A stretch of DNA of 64,000 nt from Paracoccaceae bacterium (GCA_029244725.1 JAQWQJ010000054.1:21474-85473); one strand, 5' to 3'; shown: positions 38,491 through 46,654, counted from the stretch's first letter. The notes: generated from the letters alone by a model not told the origin. Numbers and translations: made by a program.

Positions 38491-39033
38491 ATGTACCCTC
38501 TTATTCGTTTCGTCGGTGAGCTTGTTAAGTTCCGCAATAAGCCGATTAATCTGTTTGATCCACATATCTCGACCCACCGCTGTATGCCCTGGGACATTGA
38601 TCCCTGGATGGAATTAAACAACGGTCGGACGTTGACGCTGTATGATCTGGCGCGTGTCCCTTACTTCGTGCGCTCAGGAGCTATTAAGGTCCTGACCAAA
38701 AACAAATGGCGCGTGACTGTGGCTGGGGTCTCAGTGCGCTACCGCAAACGGATAACGGCGCTTGAAAAGATAACGATCTATTCCAAGTTCATCGGTTGGG
38801 ACGATCGGTTCTTCTACACTGAACAATCCATTTGGAAGAAAAACGGCGATTGCGCCAACCAAGTTGTCGTCCGTTCTGCCATCGTGGGGGATCAAGGCAT
38901 CGTAGCGCCCGCAAAAATGGCCGGGGCATATGGGTTCACTGGCGATGCGCCGGTAATGGCCGATTGGGTACTTAACTGGATCAAAGCCGAGGACACTCGA
39001 CCTTGGCCGCCTGAAAATTCTCCACTTGCCTAA
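38491..39033 (+). CDS. Thioesterase-superfamily (hot-dog fold) protein
   Basis: A 180-residue protein resembling the acyl-CoA thioesterase family with a hot-dog fold. CMPWDIDPWMELNNGRTLTLYDLAR, with the conserved Asp/Asn, and the later SVRYRKRITALEKITIYSKFIGWDDRFFYTEQS fit 4HBT_2-type members. The usual core motif (D-x-N-x-H-x-N) appears as DPWMELNNG, lacking the His. The substrate is unknown. GTAAGGAG precedes the ATG by about ten bases. It is followed by the UMF1-type MFS gene after 50 bases. Confidence 0.75.
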   Translation: MYPLIRFVGELVKFRNKPINLFDPHISTHRCMPWDIDPWMELNNGRTLTLYDLARVPYFVRSGAIKVLTKNKWRVTVAGVSVRYRKRITALEKITIYSKFIGWDDRFFYTEQSIWKKNGDCANQVVVRSAIVGDQGIVAPAKMAGAYGFTGDAPVMADWVLNWIKAEDTRPWPPENSPLA

Positions 39034-39083
39034 AAGGTTAATAAGCGACCATATTGACCGTCTACAAGTTGAGGGGCGAGTGG

Positions 39084-40418
39084 TTGGAAGTTTCAAACAA
39101 GAAACGTATTTGGGGGTGGTTCTTCTTTGATTGGGCGAGCCAACCGTATAACACGCTGATCATCACTTTCATTTTTGCGCCTTATATCAAAGAGTTGATG
39201 GGTGACGGCGTGCAAGCACAGGCCGCTTGGGGCTTTGGTGTCGGCGCTGCAGGTATCATCATCGCCATACTTGCTCCGATCTTGGGTGCTATGGCCGACT
39301 CGTCGGGTAAGCGCATGCGCTGGATCTGGCTGTTTTCCATTCTGTACGTTGTTGGCTCATTCGGTTTGTGGACCGCTGCGCCCGACAGCTTCAACCTGTA
39401 CGCAATCCTCGCCTTCTTTGCGATTGGAATGATCGGCATGGAGTTCGCGACAATCTTCACCAACTCAATGCTTCCCGATCTTGGCCCACGCGAAGATGTT
39501 GGCAAACTCTCCGGCAACGGATGGGCGTTTGGCTATGTAGGCGGACTGATCGCGCTGGCGACGATGCTGGTTCTTTTTGCAGAAAGCGCTGAAACCGGTC
39601 GCACATTTGTTGGACTAGAACCAGCACTTGGCCTCGATGCCGCAGCCCGTGAAGGCACCCGATTTGTCGGCCCGCTGACAGCGGTCTGGTACATCGTGTT
39701 TATGATCCCGTTCTTTCTTTGGGTCAAAGACGCAAAGCCCGTTGCTGCCGCCAAAGGCGCTACGATGGGCGCTCTGAAAGAGCTTGCTGAAACGCTGCGT
39801 TCATTGCCATCTCGTCCATCCCTTTTCGCCTATCTCGGCTCGTCGATGTTCTATCGAGACGCGCTAAACGGGCTTTACACTTTCGGCGGAATTTATGCTG
39901 CTGGCGTCTTGAACTGGACCGTGGTGGACGTTGGCATATTTGGCATCGTCGCAATCATCTTCGGTGCAATTTTCGCTTGGCTTGGCGGTCGTGCAGATAT
40001 GCGCTTTGGACCCAAGCCTGTGATCCGGTCCTCTGTTATCGGCCTGATGTTGGTCACGCTGATCGTGACATTGGTATCGCGTGAGTCTGTCGTGTTCATT
40101 GCGGTAGGCCCGGACAGCGCTCTACCTGACATATCGTTTTATATCCTTGGTGCATTGATCGGCGCTTTAGGCGGCATGATCCAATCAGCCAGTCGGACAA
40201 TGATGGTGCGCCAAGCGAACCCAGATCGCATGACCGAAGCCTTTGGGCTATATGCTTTGGCAGGCAAATCGACCAGCTTCATTGCGCCGCTTTTGATTGG
40301 CGTCGTAACAGCGGTGAGCGGCAATCAACAAATCGGTATTGCCCCGCTGATTGCCCTTTTTGCAATCGGCCTAATCCTGCTCAGATATGTCGAAGCTGAT
40401 CCCAAATCTGGTGGCTGA
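39084..40418 (+). CDS. MFS transporter, UMF1/Atg22-like family
   Basis: A membrane protein with about twelve helices. The N-terminus KKRIWGWFFFDWASQPYNTLIITFIFAPYI is diagnostic of the UMF1 (Atg22-like) branch of the major facilitator superfamily. Relatives export amino acids in yeast vacuoles; bacterial substrates are unknown. I place the start at TTG 39084 (444 aa) because GAGGGG lies seven bases upstream; TTG 39054 (454 aa) has only a weak site. No ATG is available before residue 40. Confidence 0.88.
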   Translation: MEVSNKKRIWGWFFFDWASQPYNTLIITFIFAPYIKELMGDGVQAQAAWGFGVGAAGIIIAILAPILGAMADSSGKRMRWIWLFSILYVVGSFGLWTAAPDSFNLYAILAFFAIGMIGMEFATIFTNSMLPDLGPREDVGKLSGNGWAFGYVGGLIALATMLVLFAESAETGRTFVGLEPALGLDAAAREGTRFVGPLTAVWYIVFMIPFFLWVKDAKPVAAAKGATMGALKELAETLRSLPSRPSLFAYLGSSMFYRDALNGLYTFGGIYAAGVLNWTVVDVGIFGIVAIIFGAIFAWLGGRADMRFGPKPVIRSSVIGLMLVTLIVTLVSRESVVFIAVGPDSALPDISFYILGALIGALGGMIQSASRTMMVRQANPDRMTEAFGLYALAGKSTSFIAPLLIGVVTAVSGNQQIGIAPLIALFAIGLILLRYVEADPKSGG

Positions 40419-40505
40419 CCACAAGATTTATAATTTTTCCTTTTGACATACGCAAAATCTGTGGCACGCTTTCGTTAATCGCAACAATCGAAAGGAGGTG
40501 ATCCA

Positions 40506-40562
40506 GTGTCTAAAGAGGTATTGGAGAGATGTGTCGGAACAGTTCGGAGGAAGCTCTCGTAA
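40506..40562 (+). CDS. Possible 18-residue leader peptide before arfB
   Basis: A GTG seven bases after AGGAGG opens a frame of 18 codons ending in TAA, coding for MSKEVLERCVGTVRRKLS. The ribosome site is the longest 16S match I noticed in the window. The peptide itself is basic at its C-terminal end with one Cys and has no recognisable domain, which fits a regulatory leader ORF better than a functional protein. It is too short to score by coding statistics. It lies between the MFS gene and the terminator before arfB. Confidence 0.45.
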   Translation: MSKEVLERCVGTVRRKLS

Positions 40563-40629
40563 AGGCAGCCCTTTGCGGCAGAACCTAGAATTGGTGTGAT
40601 CCTAACCGACCCCACCTCCTAAATTCTCG

Positions 40630-40664
40630 AAGGGCCGCCCAGTTGCGTTGGGCGGCCCTTTTCG
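40630..40664 (+). terminator. Strong intrinsic terminator between the 18-codon ORF and arfB
   Basis: AAGGGCCGCCCA/TGGGCGGCCCTT forms 12 perfect pairs around a 7-base loop and is followed by TTTTCGTT. It ends about 55 bases before the arfB ATG. It may end the MFS transcript, the small RNA, or act as an attenuator. Confidence 0.9.
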
Positions 40665-40719
40665 TTGCGCGTATGGTGGTATTTGTAATAGCTGTGCCTC
40701 GAAACAAGAACATACGGTC

Positions 40720-41142
40720 ATGCTGAAAATTACTGAACACATTGCCATAGAAGACTGGGAGCTGACTGAACAATTCGTCCGTGCCTCGGGTCCGGGTGGG
40801 CAAAATGTTAACAAAGTTTCCTCTGCTGTTGAGCTGCGCTTTGAGGCAGAACGATCGCCAAATCTGCCAGATGCTGTAAAGCGCCGCCTGAAGAAATTGG
40901 CGGGCCGTCGTTGGACAAATGAAGGCGCTATCGTCCTGCAGGTCAGTGAAGAGCGCAGCCAGGCCCGCAATCGAGATATCGCTAGGGAACGTTTGGCCGA
41001 ACTGATCCGAAAGGCGACAATCGTCCCCAAAAGACGCCGCCCCACAAAGCCAACCTACGGATCCAAGTTACGCCGCCTTAAGGCCAAGAAAGAGCGCGGA
41101 GAGGTCAAAACCCTCCGTGGTAAAATAGGCTCTGAAGACTAA
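40720..41142 (+). CDS. arfB: Alternative ribosome-rescue factor B (peptidyl-tRNA hydrolase)
   Basis: ArfB (YaeJ) hydrolyses peptidyl-tRNA on ribosomes stalled at mRNA ends. The 140-residue product (from ATG 40720) has the release-factor motif GPGGQNVNKVSS and the long basic C-terminal tail (KRRRPTKPTYGSKLRRLKAKKERG) that enters the empty mRNA channel. Size is exactly that of the family. The frame is open upstream to 40648, but that part runs through the terminator. Its ribosome site is weak. The preceding small ORF and terminator raise the possibility of translation-linked control. Confidence 0.93.
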   Translation: MLKITEHIAIEDWELTEQFVRASGPGGQNVNKVSSAVELRFEAERSPNLPDAVKRRLKKLAGRRWTNEGAIVLQVSEERSQARNRDIARERLAELIRKATIVPKRRRPTKPTYGSKLRRLKAKKERGEVKTLRGKIGSED

Positions 41143-41170
41143 CTTCTTTTGTCCCCAAATATTCCCTGGG

Positions 41171-41224
41171 GAGCCGCCAAAGGCGGCGGGGGCAGCGCCC
41201 CCACATTACGAAGCGCAAAGCGCT
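41171..41224 (+). repeat. Three consecutive perfect short hairpins (GC-rich intergenic element)
   Basis: GCCGCC-AAA-GGCGGC (41173-41187), GGGGGC-AGC-GCCCCC (41188-41202) and AGCGC-AAA-GCGCT (41212-41224) follow each other. Elements with the GGGGGC...GCCCCC core are frequent dispersed intergenic repeats in Rhodobacteraceae. There is no T tract, so they are not simple terminators. The rest of the gap (41225-41375) shows nothing I can name. Confidence 0.5.
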
Positions 41225-41375
41225 GCGTTACTTTAGAACCAAAGAAACCGCTCCATAAAATAGACGAAATAGTGAGTCTATGTTGAGAAACTACCAAAAT
41301 GGGGCATTCTTATAGATCGAGCACTTTCATAAATTGCCATGGCATGGGTGATGCTAAGGGCGTCGGCGAAGTCTA

Positions 41376-41648
41376 TTAAGCGTTAGGCTCAAAAACTTTA
41401 AGTATGGTTTCTCGGTGTTCAGGAAATTCCGCGATGTGAGAGCGTGCCCACTCATAGGAAAGTTCACGTGCCGCTTCAAAATCGGTTTCTGTTTCTGCCA
41501 GTCGAATGGATACTTCTGCCGTCAAAATTCCTTCCACGTGGTTTTGGGGCAAGTCTAGCAGATCGTCTCTTAAACGAAAACGGCGGCCCGTTTGGACCGC
41601 CGTTTGCAATTTCATATATTCCAGATCGCTTAGCTGCGACCCTTCCAT
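41376..41648 (-). CDS. Small hypothetical protein downstream of tauC
   Basis: An open frame of 90 residues from ATG 41648, or 79 from ATG 41615 (KLQTAVQTGRRFRLRDDLL...). The product is acidic in its second half (AETETDFEAARELSYEWARSHIAEFPEHRETIL), probably helical, with no recognised family. Its first 19 bases overlap the tauC 3' end if 41648 is used. It may be co-transcribed with tauABC. The ribosome sites for both starts are weak, so the start and even the gene status are uncertain. Confidence 0.45.
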   Translation of the reverse strand: MEGSQLSDLEYMKLQTAVQTGRRFRLRDDLLDLPQNHVEGILTAEVSIRLAETETDFEAARELSYEWARSHIAEFPEHRETILKVFEPNA

Positions 41649-42904
41649 GGTACCAGCTTACGCTCAGCCATACGCATCAGTGTATCGATGCCAAATCCGA
41701 TGGCGCCGATCAGGATGATGCCCAGAAGAACAATGTCAGTCTGCTGGAATTTCGACGCTGCCATGATCATAAAGCCCGCACCGTTCACACCCGAAACCAG
41801 TTCGGCTGCAACCACTGTGCCCCAGCAAACACCCATTGCCACACGGGCGCCGGTGAAGATTTCTGGCAGTGAGTTCGGCACAATTACTTGTCGCAAGATC
41901 TGAGACTTAGAGGCCCCAAGCGAATAGGCCGCGTGGACTTTGGTGATGTTCACACCCGACACGCCGGAACGTGCGGCAATAATCATAATCCAGAAGGCCG
42001 CGAGGAACAGCAGGATGATCTTACTTTCCTCGTCGATACCAAACCAAATGATCATCAGCGGGATCAACGCAAGTGGTGGAACTGGACGCATGAACTCAAC
42101 GATTGGATCAAACCAACCGCGTGGCCAGTTCGCCAGACCCATCGCATAGCCAAGTGGAATACCCAGCAATGCACCAAAGAAGAAGCCTGCGATAACGCGG
42201 AACAGGGAAATTCCCAAGTGCTCGTGCAACATGTAACCGCGATACCCTTCGGTGGCGATTTCCATGAATCTTACGACCACGCTTTCAGGTGGTGGCAAAT
42301 AGAGCGGGTCCATCTGCAAACCTGAGGGTGGTCTAAAGACGATTGCGCCCTTTGAGCTGAGTGAGAACCTGCCAGATGATGTACGAATAGACTCGCCCGC
42401 CGACAGAGGCTCTCCGTCGATGGCGACGATTTTCGCTCCGTCTTTACGCTTTGAGTCGTCGTTCTTGTCGAACAGCAAAGTTTCCGAACGCGAAGCGATC
42501 ATTGCCAAAGCGTCATCTTTGGCCATGCCCTCACCAGGCTCGACCGTGAAGGTTTGTTTTTTCTCGCCAAGAGGTGCAATGCGTACAAACACGGTTGCGT
42601 CGTCACGATCGCCGTTTGCATCTTCCACTGTGTAAACAAAGGAAGTCTCGCCAACGTAAGGTGCTGGTGCGTGAAGAAAGCCTGGAATGTACTTTGATCC
42701 GGTGAACGATCCCCAGATAAGCAGGATTGTTAGGACCGAAATGACCGAAGCCCAGCGGTTCGGACGCACAGCACTTTCGTCACCAAAGGTCACGGTCTTC
42801 AAAGACGTAAAGTCTTTTGTTGTGCTTCGAACCAGATAGCCAATCAGCAAGAATGACCCGATGAAAATTGCCGAATAAACGACAAGAATGATTAGTCCGA
42901 TCAT
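41630..42904 (-). CDS. tauC: Taurine ABC transporter permease TauC with extra extracytoplasmic domain
   Basis: The C-terminal part (about 215-415) is a regular BPD-type permease with EAA loop AAYSLGASKSQILRQVIVPNSLPEI. The protein has 424 residues against about 275 for enterobacterial TauC. The excess is at the N-terminus: two extra helices (about 1-25 and 50-66) and a soluble region of about 120 residues. That region contains GETSFVYTVEDANGDRDDATV (85-105), which resembles cadherin/VCBS-type beta-sandwich repeats. Start at 42904 shares ATGA with the tauB stop. It forms the channel with TauB and TauA. Confidence 0.92.
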   Translation of the reverse strand: MIGLIILVVYSAIFIGSFLLIGYLVRSTTKDFTSLKTVTFGDESAVRPNRWASVISVLTILLIWGSFTGSKYIPGFLHAPAPYVGETSFVYTVEDANGDRDDATVFVRIAPLGEKKQTFTVEPGEGMAKDDALAMIASRSETLLFDKNDDSKRKDGAKIVAIDGEPLSAGESIRTSSGRFSLSSKGAIVFRPPSGLQMDPLYLPPPESVVVRFMEIATEGYRGYMLHEHLGISLFRVIAGFFFGALLGIPLGYAMGLANWPRGWFDPIVEFMRPVPPLALIPLMIIWFGIDEESKIILLFLAAFWIMIIAARSGVSGVNITKVHAAYSLGASKSQILRQVIVPNSLPEIFTGARVAMGVCWGTVVAAELVSGVNGAGFMIMAASKFQQTDIVLLGIILIGAIGFGIDTLMRMAERKLVPWKGRS

Positions 42905-43707
42905 GATCCATCCTCCGTACGGCCCATAATTTCTTCTTCCATGTCCCAAATCATCGTGAGGATTTCTTCACGAGTTTTTGCGTATCCTTCAGCCTTTTTG
43001 ACTTCACGAAGGTCACCTTCGACGCCCATGTCCGCGAAAGGAAGACGGTATTCTTTGTGGAGACGTCCAGGTCGAGGCGCCATAACGACCAAACGCTCGC
43101 CTAGAAGCAGGGCTTCTTCGACCGAGTGCGTAATCAAAATGATAGTTTTGCCGGTTTCTTTCCAAAGCTTCAGAACCAAACCCTGCATCTTTTCGCGGGT
43201 CAGTGCGTCAAGCGCACCAAGCGGTTCGTCCATAAGGATAACGTCGGGATCGTTTGCCAGGCAACGGGCAAGAGCCACTCGTTGCTGCATACCACCGGAA
43301 AGCTCAAAGATCGCTTTCTCTTTAAAGTCACCCAGACCAGTAACGTCCAAAAGGTGATCGACGTTGTCTGCCCATTGTGCTTCTTTTTGCCCAGCCATGC
43401 GGGGTCCGAAGCTTACGTTTTCACGGACGGACATCCATTCGAACAAAGCGCCCTGCTGGAACACCATTCCGCGTTCACGATCGGGGCCCGTTACTTTGTG
43501 GCCGTTCAATTCAATTGTACCGTCAGTCGGCGCGAGGAAACCCGCAACGATGTTTAGCAATGTTGTCTTACCGCAACCCGAAGGTCCCAAGACACTCATG
43601 AGTTCGCCCTGCTTGAGGTCGAGAGATACGTCCTCAAGAGCTTGCACATGACCGCCGTTTGGCAAGTCAAAGCGCATAGAGATGTTGTTTATGGAAAGTC
43701 CGCTCAT
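42901..43707 (-). CDS. tauB: Taurine ABC transporter ATP-binding protein
   Basis: The 268-residue ATPase has Walker A GPSGCGKTT, the signature ELSGGMQQRVALARCLA, Walker B VILMDEPLGALDALT and the switch His in LITHSVEEAL. Nitrate/sulfonate/taurine family; taurine is assigned from the surrounding catabolic genes. GTG 43716 is an alternative start three codons upstream. It follows tauA after a strong terminator-like hairpin and is coupled to tauC by four overlapping bases. Confidence 0.93.
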   Translation of the reverse strand: MSGLSINNISMRFDLPNGGHVQALEDVSLDLKQGELMSVLGPSGCGKTTLLNIVAGFLAPTDGTIELNGHKVTGPDRERGMVFQQGALFEWMSVRENVSFGPRMAGQKEAQWADNVDHLLDVTGLGDFKEKAIFELSGGMQQRVALARCLANDPDVILMDEPLGALDALTREKMQGLVLKLWKETGKTIILITHSVEEALLLGERLVVMAPRPGRLHKEYRLPFADMGVEGDLREVKKAEGYAKTREEILTMIWDMEEEIMGRTEDGS

Positions 43708-43736
43708 TCCACTCACTTTCGGATAGCGTCAAAAAA

Positions 43737-43772
43737 ATAGCGGGGCCGGCTAGTATTTAGCCGGCCCCGCTA
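43737..43772 (-). terminator. Strong intrinsic terminator between tauA and tauB
   Basis: A 15-bp perfect stem (43738-43752 with 43758-43772, core GCGGGGCCGGC) with a 5-base loop is followed on the minus strand by seven Ts. Placed inside the tauABC operon, it should give more tauA than tauBC transcript, as expected for a binding protein. Confidence 0.88.
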
Positions 43773-43782
43773 ATGAAGGGTT

Positions 43783-44775
43783 TTACATGCTGCCTGCGTC
43801 AGCCAATGGTCCGGTGTTTACCGCACTCTCATAGCTGTCTAGTGCAGCGTCGATAGCACCAGCACCCACGAAGACGTCTGCAACGCCTTTCATGAAGCCT
43901 TGAGCGTTACCGCCGAGCCATGCTGCGCTTAGCTGCTCTTCAACAGTTGGGAACGTGAACGTCGCAATAGTAGCTGCGGTTGCGTCTACGTCCATGCCTG
44001 CGTCTTTAGCAATCAGTGGAAGCATCTCTGCTTGGTTTGCTTCATCAGCCCACATAGCGTTTGCATCTGCAGTCACTTTCAGGAACTTCGCAACTGTGTC
44101 GCCGTTTTCAGCAACCCAGCCAGCTGGACCAGAAGTTACGTCGAATACGAGGATACCAAGAGCAGTTTTCTCGTCGCCAGTTAGAAGAACGTTGCCGTGC
44201 TCCATAGCGCGACGGAGCGAGCCGCCCCAACCACAGAACATGTCAATTGCACCCTGTGCGATAGCTGCAGCGCCATCCGGTGGATCCATGTCAACAACGT
44301 CCATCGACGAAACGTCGACACCGAAGTGGTTCATCTGGCTAAGGAAGCCGTAGTGAGCAGCAGTTCCGAGTGGAACAGCAACTTTCATGCCTGCCAGTTC
44401 ACCAGCATTTGATGCGTCGATCTCAAGCTCTGAACGAACAACACAGTTGTCGTTGTCAGCGTAAGATACCGCTACGTCGAGGATCTGAAGGTCCTGACCA
44501 GCCGATGTTGCAACAACGAACGGTGGAACACCTTGGCTGAGAGACAGGTGAACGTCGCCAGATGCCATAGCAGCAGACATTTTCACGCCAGACTCAAAGC
44601 TGACCCAGTTGACGTCCATGCCCAGAGCTTCTTCGTAAGTGCCCATCTGCTTGGCGTATTCGAACGGCATTGGCCACTCGAGGAAGTATGCGACTGTAAT
44701 CTCAGCGCTTGCTTGAGCGCCGGTCAACATCGCAGCGCCTGCAACGGCACCCATAAGTTTGGACTTAAATTTCAT
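43783..44775 (-). CDS. tauA: Taurine ABC transporter substrate-binding protein
   Basis: A 330-residue periplasmic binding protein with signal peptide (MKFKSKLMGAVAGAAMLTGAQASA). The NMT1/TauA fold shows as TVAYFLEWPMPFEYAKQMG, SLSQGVPPFVVATSAGQDL and VAVPLGTAAHYGFLSQMN. The neighbouring tpa, tauR and xsc genes point to taurine as ligand. It is divergent from tpa across a 365-base gap with probable TauR sites, and is followed by a terminator before tauB. Confidence 0.94.
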   Translation of the reverse strand: MKFKSKLMGAVAGAAMLTGAQASAEITVAYFLEWPMPFEYAKQMGTYEEALGMDVNWVSFESGVKMSAAMASGDVHLSLSQGVPPFVVATSAGQDLQILDVAVSYADNDNCVVRSELEIDASNAGELAGMKVAVPLGTAAHYGFLSQMNHFGVDVSSMDVVDMDPPDGAAAIAQGAIDMFCGWGGSLRRAMEHGNVLLTGDEKTALGILVFDVTSGPAGWVAENGDTVAKFLKVTADANAMWADEANQAEMLPLIAKDAGMDVDATAATIATFTFPTVEEQLSAAWLGGNAQGFMKGVADVFVGAGAIDAALDSYESAVNTGPLADAGSM

Positions 44776-44966
44776 ATTATTCTCCCAGTTTTATTTTTTG
44801 TTGGCTTCATCTGGTCCTCAATAAACGGACGCAAAAAGTGCCTACCGCGCAATCCGAGACCAATTATGCTTTCTAAGCAAATCTTTTTTTTGCTTTCATT
44901 CGTTGAAGGACTCGGGGTTCAACTAGGACAGTTTGAGATTAATGTTGAATTTTATCAATCACTTAA

Positions 44967-45039
44967 TTTGGACTTTGGTTCAGTAATCGTCAAAAAATGA
45001 GATTGTTTGGACTTATCTCGATCCAATAACTGGACCTAT
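44967..45039 (+). promoter_or_regulatory. Probable TauR operator region for tpa (and possibly tauA)
   Basis: In the 365-base tauA-tpa gap three same-strand repeats are visible: TTTGGACTTT at 44967, TTTGGACTTA at 45006 and ACTGGACCTA at 45029. The last two are phased by 23 bases. They match the CTGGAC(C/T)TAA-type repeats described for Rhodobacter capsulatus TauR. A matching pair lies before xsc with the same phasing. Nothing else in the gap is identifiable. Confidence 0.6.
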
Positions 45040-45140
45040 TGAGTCTCAATTTCTTAGAGTTCTCTTGACTTATGACAGGCGACGCGAATCTCGCCGATTT
45101 ACATACGCCGACATTCGGCCCCAGCAATTCAGGTAATACT

Positions 45141-46538
45141 ATGGACGGAAATCTCTACGATAATGACCTCTCGGGTGTTGTTGCAGCTGACAAGGCGCAC
45201 GTCTGGCACCACCTAACCCAGCACAAACCATTCGAAGATGGCGAACCGCGTATCATCGTCGAAGGCAAGGGGATGCGTGTTTGGGATCAAAACGGCAAAG
45301 AATTCCTCGACTCTGTGTCTGGCGGTGTCTGGACGGTTAACGTTGGCTACGGCCGCAAAGTAATTGCGGATGCTGTGCACGCACAACTGATGAAGCTTTG
45401 CTACTTCGCGCAGTCGGCAGGTTCAGTTCCAGGCGCACTATTCGCAGAAAAGCTTATTGATAAGATGCCAGGCATGAGCCGCGTTTATTACACAAACTCT
45501 GGTTCGGAAGCGAACGAGAAGGTGTTTAAACTGGTTCGCCAGATCGCGCACAAAAAGTATGACGGCAAGAAAACCAAAATCCTTTATCGTGAGCGTGATT
45601 ACCACGGGTCGACCCTTGCAACGATGTCTGCGGGCGGACAGGACGAGCGCAATGCTCAGTATGGTCCATTCGCACCTGATTTTGTTCGTGTTCCCCATTG
45701 CATGGAATACCGCAAAGAAGAGCTGGGCCTAGGCCACCTTTCTGGCGCCGATTTCGGCCGCGCTGCCGCTGATCAGATCGAAGAGGTCATTCTGCGCGAA
45801 GGTCCTGAAACCGTTGGTCTTTTGTGCCTAGAGCCAGTGACCGCTGGTGGTGGTGTAATCGAGCCTCCACTAGGTTACTTTGAGCGCATTCAAGAAATTT
45901 GCAAAAAGTACGAAGTTCTATTGCACATTGACGAGGTTGTTTGTGGTGTTGGTCGTACCGGCACTTGGTTTGGCTATCAGCAATACGGCGTTAAACCTGA
46001 TTTCGTGACAATGGCGAAAGGCGTTGCCTCGGGTTATGCAGCCATCGCGTGCTGTGTCACTACCGAAGCCGTTTTTGATATGTTCAAGGACAACGCAAGT
46101 GACCCAATGAACTACTTCCGCGATATTTCTACATTCGGTGGCTGCACGGCTGGTCCAGCGGCAGCACTGGCCAACATGGAAATCATCGAAGATGAAAACC
46201 TGTTGGAAAACTGCGAGCGCATGGGCGAGCGCATGATGGCAAACTTACGTGCATTACAGGACAAGCATGACGTCATAGGCGACGTGCGCGGCAAAGGTCT
46301 TTTCCTTGGTGCAGAGCTTGTTGCGGATCGCGAAACGAAAGAGCCTGTCGAAGAAAAATTGGCACAGGCCGTTGTAGCAAATTGTGGCGCGCAGGGTGTG
46401 ATCATTGGCGTTACCAACCGATCAATTCCTAGTCGCAACAACACTCTATGTTTCTCGCCAGCTCTGATTGCAACTGCGGAAGATATCGACGCGATTACCG
46501 ACGCGGTCGACAAAGCACTGACTGAAGTTTTCGGCTGA
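45141..46538 (+). CDS. tpa: Taurine:pyruvate aminotransferase
   Basis: Tpa moves the amino group of taurine to pyruvate, giving sulfoacetaldehyde and alanine. This class III aminotransferase shows YTNSGSEANEKVFKL, the PLP-contacting HIDEVVCGVGRTG and the Schiff-base Lys in TMAKGVASGYAAI. I favour ATG 45141 (465 aa, MDGNLYDNDLSG), the usual family start with AGGT upstream. ATG 45072 (488 aa) has no ribosome site and would overlap less conserved leader sequence. First gene of tpa-tauR-xsc-tauE-pta; ends at a terminator. Confidence 0.95.
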   Translation: MDGNLYDNDLSGVVAADKAHVWHHLTQHKPFEDGEPRIIVEGKGMRVWDQNGKEFLDSVSGGVWTVNVGYGRKVIADAVHAQLMKLCYFAQSAGSVPGALFAEKLIDKMPGMSRVYYTNSGSEANEKVFKLVRQIAHKKYDGKKTKILYRERDYHGSTLATMSAGGQDERNAQYGPFAPDFVRVPHCMEYRKEELGLGHLSGADFGRAAADQIEEVILREGPETVGLLCLEPVTAGGGVIEPPLGYFERIQEICKKYEVLLHIDEVVCGVGRTGTWFGYQQYGVKPDFVTMAKGVASGYAAIACCVTTEAVFDMFKDNASDPMNYFRDISTFGGCTAGPAAALANMEIIEDENLLENCERMGERMMANLRALQDKHDVIGDVRGKGLFLGAELVADRETKEPVEEKLAQAVVANCGAQGVIIGVTNRSIPSRNNTLCFSPALIATAEDIDAITDAVDKALTEVFG

Positions 46539-46580
46539 ACATAGCCGCCGCACGAGAGTGCGTCAGAAGCAATTCTAATT

Positions 46581-46611
46581 AGCCCGCCAATTTCCATTGG
46601 TGGGCTTTTTA
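46581..46611 (+). terminator. Rho-independent terminator after tpa
   Basis: AGCCCGCCAA/TTGGTGGGCT (46581-46590 with 46597-46606) and five Ts follow the tpa stop, before tauR. Confidence 0.85.
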
Positions 46612-46654
46612 ATGCCAGATTGCCGTCGGTATGCGTCCAGTTTAAGGTGGGCAC

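Larger units (their letters stand above)
40491..40664 (+). ncRNA. Structured leader / small RNA with maximal SD, anti-SD copy and terminator, upstream of arfB
   Basis: The segment starts with AAAGGAGGTGATCCAG (40491-40506), complementary over 16 bases to the usual alphaproteobacterial 16S rRNA 3' end. It contains an 18-codon ORF, then CACCTCCT (40613-40620), which can pair with AGGAGGTG (40493-40500). It ends in a perfect 12-bp hairpin (40630-40641 with 40649-40660) and TTTT. GCCCTT at 40568 could pair with AAGGGC at 40630 and act as an antiterminator. A TTGACA at 40443-40448 is a possible -35, but the -10 is poor. Whether this is a stable RNA, an attenuator for arfB, or both is open. Confidence 0.45.
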
